In this document: positions 37,078 through 46,595 of the stretch, piece by piece
Numbering within the stretch: the first letter of the stretch is position 1
Layout of the letters: each line of letters starts with the position of its first letter
NCBI RefSeq assembly: GCF_001676385.1
Contig: NZ_LYVJ01000014.1
Location: 1-64,000 of the forward strand
Direction: 5' to 3'
DNA length: 64,000 nucleotides
Origin: Stenotrophomonas maltophilia
GTDB taxonomy: Bacteria > Pseudomonadota > Gammaproteobacteria > Xanthomonadales > Xanthomonadaceae
Notes under the pieces: generated by a model
Seen by the model: only the letters and a program-made list of their open reading frames with translations
Database searches by the model: none
Told to the model about the DNA's origin: nothing
Program-made: the position numbers and the translations under genes

Positions 37078-37667
37078 GCGTTCACAGGGGCAGCGGAGGG
37101 AAACAGGGGGCCGGCTTCGGTGCAGATCGCGTCCACCGGCACGTCCCACGACGCCACCGGCAAGGACTCGACCTGCTGCACCGCGAAGGCGGCACCGACC
37201 AGCCAGGGCGGCGCCGGCCGATCATGGCGGAAGGCGAAGCTGCGATCATACCAGCCGCCCCCCATGCCCAGCCGCCGGCACTGCGCATCGAAGCCCACCA
37301 GCGGGGCCACCACCAGCGCCATCTGTGCCGCGTCCAGCGTCTCTTCCAGCGCCACATCCGGCTCGGGAATGCCGTAGCGGTTGTGGGTCAGCGGCTGGCC
37401 GGGCCGCCATGGCGCGAAGCGCAGCACTTCGCCGGCCAGCACCGGCAGGCAGTAGGTGAGTCCTGGGGGCAATTGCAGTTGCCAGCGATGCAGGGCGATT
37501 TCGCCATCCAGCGCCCAGTAGCCGGCCACGGCACCTTCGCGCGGGGCGAATGGCAGGGCCAGCAGGGCATCGGCGAGGGATTCGGCGGCGGCGATACGCG
37601 CACCGGCGGAAAGCTCGCGGCGGCGTTGCCGCAGGTCGTGGCGCAGGGCCTGGCGCGGGTCGGTCAT
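37074..37667 (-). CDS. fau: 5-formyltetrahydrofolate cyclo-ligase
   Basis: This 197-residue enzyme converts 5-formyl-THF to 5,10-methenyl-THF using ATP. Family marks are RQRRRELS near residue 14, the ligand segment NRYGIPEP and the signature GMGGGWYDRSF. It lies immediately after the 6S RNA gene and zapA, the order conserved in gammaproteobacteria (zapA-ssrS-ygfA), which supports the identity. Start 37667 is preferred to the five-residue longer version. Confidence 0.92.
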   Translation of the reverse strand: MTDPRQALRHDLRQRRRELSAGARIAAAESLADALLALPFAPREGAVAGYWALDGEIALHRWQLQLPPGLTYCLPVLAGEVLRFAPWRPGQPLTHNRYGIPEPDVALEETLDAAQMALVVAPLVGFDAQCRRLGMGGGWYDRSFAFRHDRPAPPWLVGAAFAVQQVESLPVASWDVPVDAICTEAGPLFPSAAPVNA

Positions 37668-37704
37668 GGCAGCGTGCGGCAAGGATCAGCCACCATTGTG
37701 CCGG

Positions 37705-37740
37705 AAAGAACAAGGGCGACGCCCGAAGACGCCGCCCTTG
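37705..37740 (-). terminator. Terminator of the 6S RNA gene
   Basis: On the minus strand CAAGGGCG..GCGTC pairs with GGCGT..CGCCCTTG around a TTCG tetraloop, followed by TTCTTT. It lies just past the 3' end of the 6S RNA and before fau. Confidence 0.75.
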
Positions 37741-37748
37741 CCGGAATA

Positions 37749-37937
37749 TTGCATTCTCCGCAATGTCGATGCATGCGAAACGACCTTGAACCCGGGGGCT
37801 CAAGTGGGAACGCTGGAGAACCATCGGGCTTCCCGCTACAAGGCGGACCTGCACTCCCGGCGCTGTCGCGCTCCCGGTGTCGTTCTTAAGGGACAAGGCG
37901 AATGTTTGCACATGCCGTCGAGTACCGCAGAGAACGC
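37749..37937 (-). ncRNA. ssrS: 6S RNA
   Basis: This is a small RNA of about 189 bases that binds sigma-70 RNA polymerase and mimics an open promoter. Seen on the minus strand: a closing helix of GCGTTCTCTGCGGT (from 37937) with ATTGCGGAGAATGC (ending about 37751), and the 3' landmark CTTGAGCCCCCGGGTTCAAG, which matches the CCTTGAACCAAGGGTTCAAG block of E. coli 6S RNA. A perfect -10 element, TATAAT, lies at 37944-37949, seven bases before the proposed start. The position between zapA and fau is the conserved one. The ends are accurate to a few bases only. Confidence 0.87.
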
Positions 37938-37943
37938 GACGCC

Positions 37944-37949
37944 ATTATA
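37944..37949 (-). promoter_or_regulatory. -10 box of the 6S RNA promoter
   Basis: TATAAT on the minus strand, matching the sigma-70 consensus exactly. The -35 region is poor (CTATCC at a 17-base spacing). Confidence 0.6.
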
Positions 37950-38012
37950 GCCAGCGCACAGGATCTGGATAGGCCGTTCGTCGGCAACAGTCCGTGCCAA
38001 TTCAGATATGCG

Positions 38013-38090
38013 AAAAAGGGGACGGAGGGGATTAAGCCGTTTCCAGCACGGAAGGGGCGAATGCGCCTTAATTCCCTCCGTCCCCTTTTT
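38013..38090. repeat. GGGGAC-type long palindrome abutting zapA
   Basis: AAAAAGGGGACGGAGGGGATTAAG-type arm (from 38013) pairs with the imperfect arm ending CCGTCCCCTTTTT at 38090. The final T is also the first base of the zapA stop triplet (tta, 38090-38092). Its interior shares GGAAGGGGCG.ATGCG with the copy at 18515. Confidence 0.88.
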
Positions 38091-38386
38091 TACGGGGTGC
38101 CGTCGATTGCGCGGTCCAGGCGCCGGTTCAGGTCGGCCAGCGTCTGCTGCAGGGCCACCGCCTGGCGGGCGTTCTCGTCGCGCAGCAGCTGCAGTTCGTG
38201 CGCCAGGTTCAGCGCGGCCAGCACGGCCACGCGGTCGACCGCGGCCATGCGGTTGCTGCCGCGGATCTCGCGCATGCGGGCGTCGAGCAGGCGTGCGGCG
38301 GCCATCAGGCTGTCGCGCTCATCGCCGCCGACGCCCACGGTGTATTCACGATCGAGGATGCGGACACTGACCGGTTCGGCGCTCAT
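38090..38386 (-). CDS. zapA: Cell division protein ZapA
   Basis: This 98-residue cytoplasmic protein bundles FtsZ filaments. It shows the ZapA pattern VSVRILDREYTVGVGGDE, the Ala-rich helix LMAAARLLDARM and a long C-terminal coiled coil (about residues 45-93). The start overlaps the stop of the upstream coiled-coil gene by four bases. The stop overlaps the T-run of a palindromic repeat, and 6S RNA follows. Confidence 0.93.
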   Translation of the reverse strand: MSAEPVSVRILDREYTVGVGGDERDSLMAAARLLDARMREIRGSNRMAAVDRVAVLAALNLAHELQLLRDENARQAVALQQTLADLNRRLDRAIDGTP

Positions 38387-38604
38387 GTGTGCTGCTCCAG
38401 GGATTTGAGCCGGCTGATCATCGCTTCCACCCGCGAGCGCGCCTGTTCGTTCTTGGCCAGCAGCGTGGAACGCTCGGCCACCAGCTGTTCCTGCTGGTGG
38501 CGCAGGCTGCGATTCTCCTCGGCCAGGCGCTGGTTGCGTTCAAGCAACGCTTCCACGCGGGCGGCGAAGTCCTGCAGCTGGGCAAGGGGGTCGGCGGGTT
38601 CCAT
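38383..38604 (-). CDS. Small coiled-coil protein (TIGR02449/ZapB-like)
   Basis: This 73-residue protein is one coiled coil from end to end (DFAARVEALLERNQRLAEEN and the following heptads). Such proteins are regularly found before zapA in Xanthomonadales and pseudomonads and may assist cell division, which is inferred from position. Start 38604 (MEPADPLAQLQ) fits; the longer frame to 38727 is unlikely. It overlaps zapA (ATGA). Confidence 0.85.
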   Translation of the reverse strand: MEPADPLAQLQDFAARVEALLERNQRLAEENRSLRHQQEQLVAERSTLLAKNEQARSRVEAMISRLKSLEQHT

Positions 38605-38757
38605 GCAGGCACGATAGGCAAGCCGGGTAAGGGCGGTCAAGCGTTGTCGCAGCAAGGCCTGACGGCCGCAGAGAGGATGTCGTCGGGTTGCTACACTACG
38701 GGGTCTCACGGGCGCGCGCGTACGCACCCCGGGTTTCCTTTCCGAACGAGCCGCACG

Positions 38758-39306
38758 ATGACCGAACTACCCTCCGTCGACGACGTTACCCGCGCCAGCC
38801 AGGCGCTGGGCCTGGGCGCTACCGCTGCCGAGCTGCACGGTGCGCTGTGTGGCTGGCTGGCCGCCGGCGGTGCCCCCGGCAACGACTGGCCGGCGCGCGT
38901 GCTGGCCGACGACAACCTGCCGCCGGTGCCCGCCGACAGCGTGCTGGGGCAGCTGCTGCAGGCCACCATCAAGCAGCTGGAAGACCGCGACTTCGCCTTC
39001 GAGCTGTTGCTGACCGACAGCGACGACGTCTCCGCGCAGGCCGATGCCATGTTCAGCTGGACCCGTTCCTTCCTGGGCGGCTTCGGCCTGGGCAGCGGCG
39101 GCCGCCGCCCGGCCCTGTCCGAAGAGGGCGAAGAAGCGCTGACCGACATGGCCAGCCTGGCGCGCGCCTCCAGCGAGGATTTCGAGGCCGGTGGCGATGA
39201 TGACGACGAAGCCCTGTCGGAGATCGAGGAATTCATCCGCGTGGCGGTGCTGCTGCTGCACGGTGACGTGGTGCTGGCCTCGCGCCATCGGCAGCGCCTG
39301 AACTGA
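38758..39306 (+). CDS. ygfB: UPF0149 (YgfB/YecA-like) family protein
   Basis: This 182-residue protein matches the YgfB family: ATAAELHGALCGWLAAGG near residue 21, SWTRSFLGGFGLGSGG near 100 and the acidic EALSEIEEFIRVAVLLL. YgfB represses ampDh3 expression in Pseudomonas; the role elsewhere is uncertain. It is divergent from zapA, as in E. coli, and its stop overlaps the pepP start (TGATG). Confidence 0.88.
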   Translation: MTELPSVDDVTRASQALGLGATAAELHGALCGWLAAGGAPGNDWPARVLADDNLPPVPADSVLGQLLQATIKQLEDRDFAFELLLTDSDDVSAQADAMFSWTRSFLGGFGLGSGGRRPALSEEGEEALTDMASLARASSEDFEAGGDDDDEALSEIEEFIRVAVLLLHGDVVLASRHRQRLN

Positions 39307-40634
39307 TGGACATCAAGCAGCGCACCGGCATCGCGGCCGGCGAATACAAGCGTCGCCGCCGCCAGCTGATGGACATGGCCGGCGAAGAAGCGATCCTGGT
39401 ATTGCCGGCGGCAGCGGAGAAAGTGCGCAGCCTCGACACCCACTATCCGTACCGGCAGGACTCCGACTTCCAGTACCTCAGTGGCTTTCCGGAACCGGAA
39501 GCGGTGCTGGTGCTGATCCCCGGCCGCCGCCACGGTGAGGCCATCCTGTTCTGCCGCGAGCGCGACGCCGAGCGTGAGGCCTGGGACGGCAGCCGTGCCG
39601 GCCAGGAAGGCGCGGTGGCGCAGTACGGCATGGACGATGCGTATCCGATCGATGATCTGGATGACATCCTGCCGGGCCTGCTGGAAGGGCGCTCGCGCGT
39701 CTACTATCACTTCGGGCGTGATGCAGAGTTCGACCTGAAGTTGATCGGTTGGGTCAATCGTGTGCGCTCGCAGGTGCGCCACGGTGCGCAGCCGCCGCAT
39801 GAGTTCCTGGAACTGGGCCATCTGCTGCATGAGCAGCGCCTGTTCAAGTCCGGTGCGGAAGTGGCGCTGATGCAACACGCCGCACAGATCAGCGTGCGTG
39901 CCCACCTGGCGGCGATGCGTGCGGCGAAGGCGGGTATCCACGAGTACGAACTGCAGGCCGAGCTGGAACGGGTGTTCCGTGCCAACGATGCGGTGCCGGC
40001 GTACTGCAGCATTGTCGGTGCCGGCCGCAACGGCTGCATCCTGCATTACCGCGACAACAACGCGCGTTCGCGTGACGGTGAGCTGGTGCTGATCGATGCC
40101 GGCGCTGAGTACCGTGGCTACGCCAGCGACATCACCCGTACCTTCCCGGTGAACGGGCGCTTCAGTACCGAGCAGCGCGCGCTGCACGACCTGGTCGGCC
40201 AGGCGCAGGCCGCAGCCCTGGCCGAGGCGAGGCCGGGCGTGCCATACGAGGCCGGCCACCTGGCTGCGGTGCAGACCCTCACCGAGGGCCTGCTGCGGCT
40301 GGGCCTGCTGAAGGGCACGCTGGAAAAGAACCTGTCCGAAGGCCTGTACCAGCGCTTCTACCGGCACAAGACCGGCCACTGGATCGGGTTGGACGTGCAC
40401 GATGTGGGCGATTACCGCCTCGCCGGTGATTCGCGCCTGCTGGAGCCGGGCATGGCGTTCACCATCGAACCGGGGCTGTACATCGGCGTGGATGACACGA
40501 CCGTGGAGCCGCGCTGGCGTGGCATCGGCATCCGTACCGAAGATGACGTGGTGATCACTGATGATGGCCATCGCGTGCTGACCGAGGGGCTGGCGCGCAG
40601 CGCCGATGAGATCGAAGCGGTGATGGCGGGGTAG
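39306..40634 (+). CDS. pepP: Xaa-Pro aminopeptidase
   Basis: This 442-residue M24 metallopeptidase removes N-terminal residues preceding proline. The N-terminal domain contains RQDSDFQYLSGFPEPEAVL. The dinuclear metal ligands lie in LIDAGAEYRGYASDITRTFP, HWIGLDVHDVGDY, FTIEPGLYIG and GIRTEDDVVITD. Start 39306 overlaps the ygfB stop by one base. In E. coli ubiH and visC follow pepP, but here repeats follow instead. Confidence 0.95.
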   Translation: MDIKQRTGIAAGEYKRRRRQLMDMAGEEAILVLPAAAEKVRSLDTHYPYRQDSDFQYLSGFPEPEAVLVLIPGRRHGEAILFCRERDAEREAWDGSRAGQEGAVAQYGMDDAYPIDDLDDILPGLLEGRSRVYYHFGRDAEFDLKLIGWVNRVRSQVRHGAQPPHEFLELGHLLHEQRLFKSGAEVALMQHAAQISVRAHLAAMRAAKAGIHEYELQAELERVFRANDAVPAYCSIVGAGRNGCILHYRDNNARSRDGELVLIDAGAEYRGYASDITRTFPVNGRFSTEQRALHDLVGQAQAAALAEARPGVPYEAGHLAAVQTLTEGLLRLGLLKGTLEKNLSEGLYQRFYRHKTGHWIGLDVHDVGDYRLAGDSRLLEPGMAFTIEPGLYIGVDDTTVEPRWRGIGIRTEDDVVITDDGHRVLTEGLARSADEIEAVMAG

Positions 40635-40721
40635 GGGGTGTTCTGCAGGGCTTGCAGCCCTGCACCCGCTGCAAGCCGAAGCAACGGCAACGGCCAAAGC
40701 AAGAGCGGCACTGCGTGGGAT

Positions 40722-40825
40722 GGCGGGGCGGTGTGGGTGGTCAGGACACGCCGTAAACCCATCCTTGGGGGCTCGATGGCGCCATCCATGGCGCCAACGG
40801 TCCTGCCCACCCACATCGCCCCACC
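40722..40825 (-). repeat. 104-bp inverted-repeat element, copy 2
   Basis: In minus orientation: left arm 40825-40800, core 40799-40748 (52 nt) and right arm 40747-40722. The arms (26 bases) have three mismatches or wobbles. The first part of the core, CGTTGGCGCCATGGATGGCG then CCATCGAGC, equals copy 3 exactly; the second half differs, but the terminal GCGT is kept. The CAGGAATCTGTCAGG lead-in is at about 40827-40841. The stretch 40635-41199 holds no gene, only this copy, copy 3 and three small palindromes. Confidence 0.88.
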
Positions 40826-40852
40826 CCTGACAGATTCCTGTGGCTGTTGGTG

Positions 40853-40978
40853 GGTGCCGACCGTTGGTCGGCACATCTGTCAGATATCGAATGAATCATC
40901 CACGCATGGCGTGGATCTACTGGCAACTGCGATTGTTGGGGCGGGCGGCTATTGGTAGGTGTCGACCTTGGTCGACAC
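40853..40978. repeat. Three short palindromes in the pepP-prolidase gap
   Basis: GTGCCGACC/GGTCGGCAC at 40853-40873, ATCCACGCATGGCGTGGAT at 40898-40916 and GTAGGTGTCGACC/GGTCGACAC at 40955-40978. They are REP-like units of the kinds found throughout the window, packed between two larger elements. Confidence 0.8.
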
Positions 40979-41056
40979 AGAGCGAGCGCAGCGAACGACC
41001 CGCTTTTGCTTTTCTTTCTTCTTTCCGTGGTTGGACGCGCGCAGGAAACTGTCAGA

Positions 41057-41160
41057 GGTGGGGCGGGTGGGCCATGCAGGGGCGTTGGCGCCATGGATGG
41101 CGCCATCGAGCTTACAGGGACGTACCTGCAGCGTCCCCTGCATGGCCCACCCGCCCCACC
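41057..41160 (+). repeat. 104-bp inverted-repeat element, copy 3
   Basis: Perfect 26-base arms (41057-41082 and 41135-41160) flank a 52-nt core (41083-41134) with an inner hairpin TGGCGCCA-TGGA-TGGCGCCA, then CGAGCTTACAGGGACGTAC and terminal GCGT. An outer perfect 12-base inverted repeat GTGGTTGGACGC (41027-41038) / GCGTCCAACCAC (41181-41192) encloses the whole, giving 166 bases in all. Confidence 0.9.
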
Positions 41161-41199
41161 AAGCGCGGCTTTTGCTCTGAGCGTCCAACCACGAGGGGC

Positions 41200-42531
<1,332 letters not shown>

Positions 42532-42606
42532 TGCGGTGGCTCGACACGGAAAACGGCCCTAGATTCTGCCGCATACCGGGAAAAACCGCTGTGCCGGAAC
42601 CGGCAC

Positions 42607-42981
42607 TCAGGCCGTCGAAACCGGCCCGTCGTCGCTGTCTTCGCCGACCCACTGGCGCAGCAGCTGCCGATGCTCGCGCGACAGGGTGAGGAACCGGAAG
42701 CCGGTCCAGCTCTGGCCCGGCGCATGCGCCGGTTCGCTCCACAGCAGGTGCACGCCCACGTCGATGTCCTGGTGGCGGCCGTCGCCCATCGGCAGCGGAA
42801 AGCGGAGCTGGTACAGCGCATCCTCGCGCAGCGGCGTGCTGGCCAGCATCAGCATGCCGGTCTCGGATACATTGCCTAGCCGGCCCACCACGCATTCGCG
42901 CATCTGGTCGGTAACCGGCACCAGGTCCGAGACCTGGCGGCGCGGGGCACGGCGTGTCTCTTTGGGAGGGGCGGGCTTCAT
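42607..42981 (-). CDS. PilZ domain protein
   Basis: This 124-residue protein is a single PilZ domain. The cyclic-di-GMP binding pattern appears as an Arg cluster ETRRAPRRQVSD (about residues 8-19) and NVSETG (about 38-43; the D/NxSxxG motif). It is therefore probably able to bind c-di-GMP. Its ATG overlaps the DUF1631 stop (ATGA), so the two products are made together and may act together. Confidence 0.88.
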   Translation of the reverse strand: MKPAPPKETRRAPRRQVSDLVPVTDQMRECVVGRLGNVSETGMLMLASTPLREDALYQLRFPLPMGDGRHQDIDVGVHLLWSEPAHAPGQSWTGFRFLTLSREHRQLLRQWVGEDSDDGPVSTA

Positions 42982-45257
42982 GCATGGGTCTCCCGGGTGG
43001 GACCGGAGGCCAGTGCGCGCAGCGTACCGAGGCTGGCTTCCCAGGCGCGGTCGACCAACCGGCCCTGATCTTCAGTGACAAGCTGCGCGTGGCCGGCGCT
43101 GATCCGCCGGGCCAGCGTGTCCAGGTCGGTATCGGCAACTTTCTGCCCGCGTGGGTTGACCAGCAGCGCATGGCCGGTCAGCAGGCTGTACCAGGACAGC
43201 CGCTGCCGGCGCAGCGTGCCGTCGCCCTGGTCGATGTCCAACCAGCTGCCGAACGGCAGCGTGCACAGTTGCTGGTAGGCCGCTTCTTCGGCGCTGCTGC
43301 GCGGCGTGGCGGGAGCGGCAGCGGCGACCGTGCCGGCATGCTCGCCCAGCCGCGCCCGCGCCTTCAGCCGTGCGCTGAGTTCGGTGCGCGACGTGCTTTC
43401 GTCCTCACCGCCGGGCGTGGCCAGGCGGCGGGCAACGGCGGCAGCTTCCTCGGCATGGTAGCCGACCTGCACGAGAGCGGATTCCACGTCGCTGGCCAGT
43501 GCGGCATCGGTGCCGCCGGGGGCACCGGCGGCCTGCGCCGTCACCGCAGCGATGCGCTCGGTCTGTTGCAGGCGTTCCTGCCACTGCGGCGAATCGTCGC
43601 CATGGCGCAGGCGGGTCAAGGTCAGTGCATCTGCCCAGGCCTGGCGCAGCAGGGTCTGCACGAAGCGTGGTGGTTGCCGCGCATCGCAGCACTGGTCGAT
43701 CCGTGCGTTGGCCTGGCGGCGTGCCAGTTCCAGGCGTTCCTTGCCGCGGGCGGCTTCGACGTGGCGGCGCTCGGCCAGTTCGGCGCGATGGGCTGCCGCG
43801 CGCTGGTGCTGCTGCACCTCCTCGCTGGCGCTGGCGAAAGCCTCGGGCGAACGCACGTCCTGGCCGAGCAGGCCCTGCACGCTCTGCGCCATGCGCTGCA
43901 GCAGCTGCGGATCCACATCATCGTCGGCCAGCCAGTGGGCGCCGACTTCGGCAATCTGGTTGAGCAGTTCGCGCGCGGGATGCTGGTCACGAACGAAGAA
44001 GCCGGGGTCGGCCATCGCCGCACGTGCCAGCGGCACCTGCAGGCGGGCCAGCAGCGCGGCCGGTACCGGATCGGGGCGCTGCTGCTGCTGTACCTGTTGC
44101 ATCAGCAGGCGCAGCAGGTCGAGGTTGTCGCGGTCGTGGCTGCCCAGCTCGGCCTGCGCGCCATGCTCGCTGCGCAGCTGGGCGACCACTGCGGTCTGCA
44201 GATCGGCGACGCCGGTGGCTGCGCTGGACTGGGCCTGCAGGCGTGCGAGGACGGCATCGACCGCCGCGCTGGGTACGGCGGTGGTTTCGGCAGGGGCCGT
44301 CGTGGCATGGCGGGCCTGCTGCAGCAGCGCGTGCAGTGCGCCGCCGGTGGATGTGGTCATGCCGGGGACCGCAGAGCCCGCGCTGCCCGCGTCGTTGACG
44401 GCGTCCTGCACCAGGTTCGACCAGGAGCCGGCGGGAGCGGAACCATTCCAACCGGTCAACGGTGCGCGGGCACGTTGGACGGGCTGGGTCGTGCGGCCTC
44501 CCCCGACCGACTGGGTGATGATCCGCCGGGTGCTCGACGAGCGCGCGAGATACGGTGTGTAGACCAGCCCCGGCAGCACACCGTGCTGGGCCAGCAGCGC
44601 GTTGGCGCGGTCCAGTACATCACCCAGGCGCTCCAGCACCTGCCGCTCGAAGCTGCGGAACAGTGCCAGCTGCACCTCCACGCCGAGCGCGTCGTGCTCG
44701 GCGATCCGGCGTAGCATCGCGCACAGCGCCTGGGGCGCCAGCGGCAGCGCGTCCGCCTCGAAGGCTGGCGCTGCGGCGAGGACGCCCAGGCGCTGGCCCA
44801 GCAGGTTCAGCGAATTGGTCGAACGCAGCGTCTCCCGCCGCACCATCTCGGCCAGCAGCAGGTTGCGATCCACTTCATGCTCGTCGACCAGCGACAGGCC
44901 GAGCATGCCCGGCAGCGGCGGCGGCGTGGAACCGGCGGCGATCGCGGGCGGCGGTTCGCGCAGCCGTGCCAGGGCGTCGGCCAGGGCATCGAGCATGCGA
45001 TCGGCGAAGTGGCCGGCAAAGGCATGCAGTTGCCCGCGCTGCGCCATCAGCTCCGCCTGCTGCTGCGGATTGCGGGCACGATCGGCGTCGAGCATCAGGG
45101 TCTGTTCCAGCGCCTCCACGGTCAGGATCAGCGGGGCGGCCAGTGTCTGCCGGCACAGGCCGATCAGGGCGCCCAGCAGGTCGCGCACCCGCGGTGGCAG
45201 GTCGGCGGCAGCCAGGCGGTCCTTGTCGGCAGGAAGAATGGAGAAGACAGCTGACAT
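42978..45257 (-). CDS. DUF1631 family protein
   Basis: This 759-residue, mostly helical cytoplasmic protein matches the DUF1631 family: SLVDEHEVDRNLLLAEMVRR near residue 122, a low-complexity Ser/Gly/Pro-rich middle (about 240-330) and a C-terminal WLDIDQGDGTLRRQRLSWYS that resembles a PilZ-like beta segment. Function unknown. Coupling to a PilZ gene suggests a role in c-di-GMP signalling. A few bases separate it from no other gene upstream; hemW ends 100 bases before its start. Confidence 0.85.
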   Translation of the reverse strand: MSAVFSILPADKDRLAAADLPPRVRDLLGALIGLCRQTLAAPLILTVEALEQTLMLDADRARNPQQQAELMAQRGQLHAFAGHFADRMLDALADALARLREPPPAIAAGSTPPPLPGMLGLSLVDEHEVDRNLLLAEMVRRETLRSTNSLNLLGQRLGVLAAAPAFEADALPLAPQALCAMLRRIAEHDALGVEVQLALFRSFERQVLERLGDVLDRANALLAQHGVLPGLVYTPYLARSSSTRRIITQSVGGGRTTQPVQRARAPLTGWNGSAPAGSWSNLVQDAVNDAGSAGSAVPGMTTSTGGALHALLQQARHATTAPAETTAVPSAAVDAVLARLQAQSSAATGVADLQTAVVAQLRSEHGAQAELGSHDRDNLDLLRLLMQQVQQQQRPDPVPAALLARLQVPLARAAMADPGFFVRDQHPARELLNQIAEVGAHWLADDDVDPQLLQRMAQSVQGLLGQDVRSPEAFASASEEVQQHQRAAAHRAELAERRHVEAARGKERLELARRQANARIDQCCDARQPPRFVQTLLRQAWADALTLTRLRHGDDSPQWQERLQQTERIAAVTAQAAGAPGGTDAALASDVESALVQVGYHAEEAAAVARRLATPGGEDESTSRTELSARLKARARLGEHAGTVAAAAPATPRSSAEEAAYQQLCTLPFGSWLDIDQGDGTLRRQRLSWYSLLTGHALLVNPRGQKVADTDLDTLARRISAGHAQLVTEDQGRLVDRAWEASLGTLRALASGPTRETHA

Positions 45258-45357
45258 CGGCAGGCGGTATCCGGAATCCCGCGGATCGTTCTGGTGAATC
45301 TACCGTGTCGGCCCGGGCTGGCGCTACTTTAGGGTGAACGCGCGTGCTGTTCGCGGC

Positions 45358-46593
45358 TCACTCCTCCAGGAACAGGCTCACCACATCGTTGGTGAATCGT
45401 CGGCCCAGTTCGGTCGGCTGCACATGGCCATCCGTCACGTCCAGCCAGCCGCGCTGCACGGCCTCGGCCAGCGGTGCGTCGAGCACGCTGCGCGGCAGCC
45501 CGGTGCGCGACTCGAAATCGCGCAGGCCGAAGCCTTCGTGCAGGCGCAGCAGGTTCAGCATGTACTCGAACGGCAGCCGCTCCGGCGCGATCACATCGTC
45601 GCCACCGAACGAGGCCGGGGTGCCCGCGCTGTCCAGGTAGGCCTGCGGGTGCTTCAGCTTCCAGCGGCGCAGCACGTGTTCTTCGGCACCCGAGCTGATC
45701 TTGCCGTGCGCGCCAGCACCGATGCCCAGATAGTCACCGAAACGCCAGTAGTTCAGGTTGTGCGCACTCTGCCGGCCGGGGCGCGCGTAGGCGCTGACCT
45801 CGTACTGGCCGAAACCGGCCTGCGCCAGCAGCGCCTGGCAGTGCTCCTGCATGTCCCAGGCGTTGTCTTCATCGGGAATGCCCTGCGGCGGACGCGCGAA
45901 GAACACCGTGTTCGGTTCCAGGGTCAGCTGGTAGTGCGAGATATGCGCCGGTTGCAGTGCAAATGCACGTTCCAGGTCGGCCTCGGCACCGGCCAGGGTC
46001 TGTTCCGGCAGCGCGTACATCAGGTCGATGTTGACGTTGTCGTAGCCCGCGTCCTGCGCCATCTTCACTGCGCGCTCGGCTTCGCCACTGTCGTGGATGC
46101 GGCCCAGGCGCTTGAGCATCGCGTCGTCGAAACTCTGGATGCCGAAGCTGAGGCGGTTCACGCCGGCCGCGCGGTAGCGGTCGAAACGGCCATGCTCGGC
46201 GGTGCCCGGGTTGGTTTCCAGAGTGATCTCGGCATTGGGCGCAAAGCGCAGGCGTGCGCTGGCCTGCTGCAGGAAGCGGTCGATCGCTTCGGGTGGAAAC
46301 AGGCTGGGCGTTCCGCCGCCGAAGAACACGCTGTGCACCACCCGGCCCCAGACCAGCGGAAGGTCCTGGTCGAGGTCGCGCAGCAGTGCGTCGATGTAGG
46401 CGTCGAACGGCAGCTCGCCCTTGGCCTGGTGCGAATTGAAATCGCAGTACGGGCACTTGCGCACGCACCACGGCAGGTGCACGTACAACGACAGCGGTGG
46501 CGGCACCAGCCGCGGCGGGCTGTCGTGGCCAGCGGAGCAGGCTTCGCCGGGCAGGTGGTTGCAGTGGTCGTGGGCGTGCGGCATGGGGTTCAT
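45358..46593 (-). CDS. hemW: Haem chaperone HemW (radical SAM)
   Basis: This protein, 411 residues from 46593, has the radical SAM cluster motif CVRKCPYC in SLYVHLPWCVRKCPYCDF, FFGGGTPSLF, and SFGIQSFDD. The HemW-type sequence lacks HemN features needed for coproporphyrinogen oxidation, so it is a haem-trafficking chaperone by family. The start is unclear: ATG 46593 lies two bases from a GTAG-type hairpin and no ribosome site is visible, and the first about 30 residues (PHAHDHCNH...) are weakly conserved, so a GTG nearer LVPPPLSLYVH is possible. Probably last gene of the rph-VOC-rdgB-hemW unit. Confidence 0.9.
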   Translation of the reverse strand: MNPMPHAHDHCNHLPGEACSAGHDSPPRLVPPPLSLYVHLPWCVRKCPYCDFNSHQAKGELPFDAYIDALLRDLDQDLPLVWGRVVHSVFFGGGTPSLFPPEAIDRFLQQASARLRFAPNAEITLETNPGTAEHGRFDRYRAAGVNRLSFGIQSFDDAMLKRLGRIHDSGEAERAVKMAQDAGYDNVNIDLMYALPEQTLAGAEADLERAFALQPAHISHYQLTLEPNTVFFARPPQGIPDEDNAWDMQEHCQALLAQAGFGQYEVSAYARPGRQSAHNLNYWRFGDYLGIGAGAHGKISSGAEEHVLRRWKLKHPQAYLDSAGTPASFGGDDVIAPERLPFEYMLNLLRLHEGFGLRDFESRTGLPRSVLDAPLAEAVQRGWLDVTDGHVQPTELGRRFTNDVVSLFLEE

Positions 46594-46595
46594 CG

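Noticed and set aside
37749-37937. 6S RNA on the plus strand
   Set aside because: CCTTGAACCC also appears on plus, because the landmark is nearly palindromic. But TATAAT, terminator and conserved orientation with zapA and fau are all on the minus strand.
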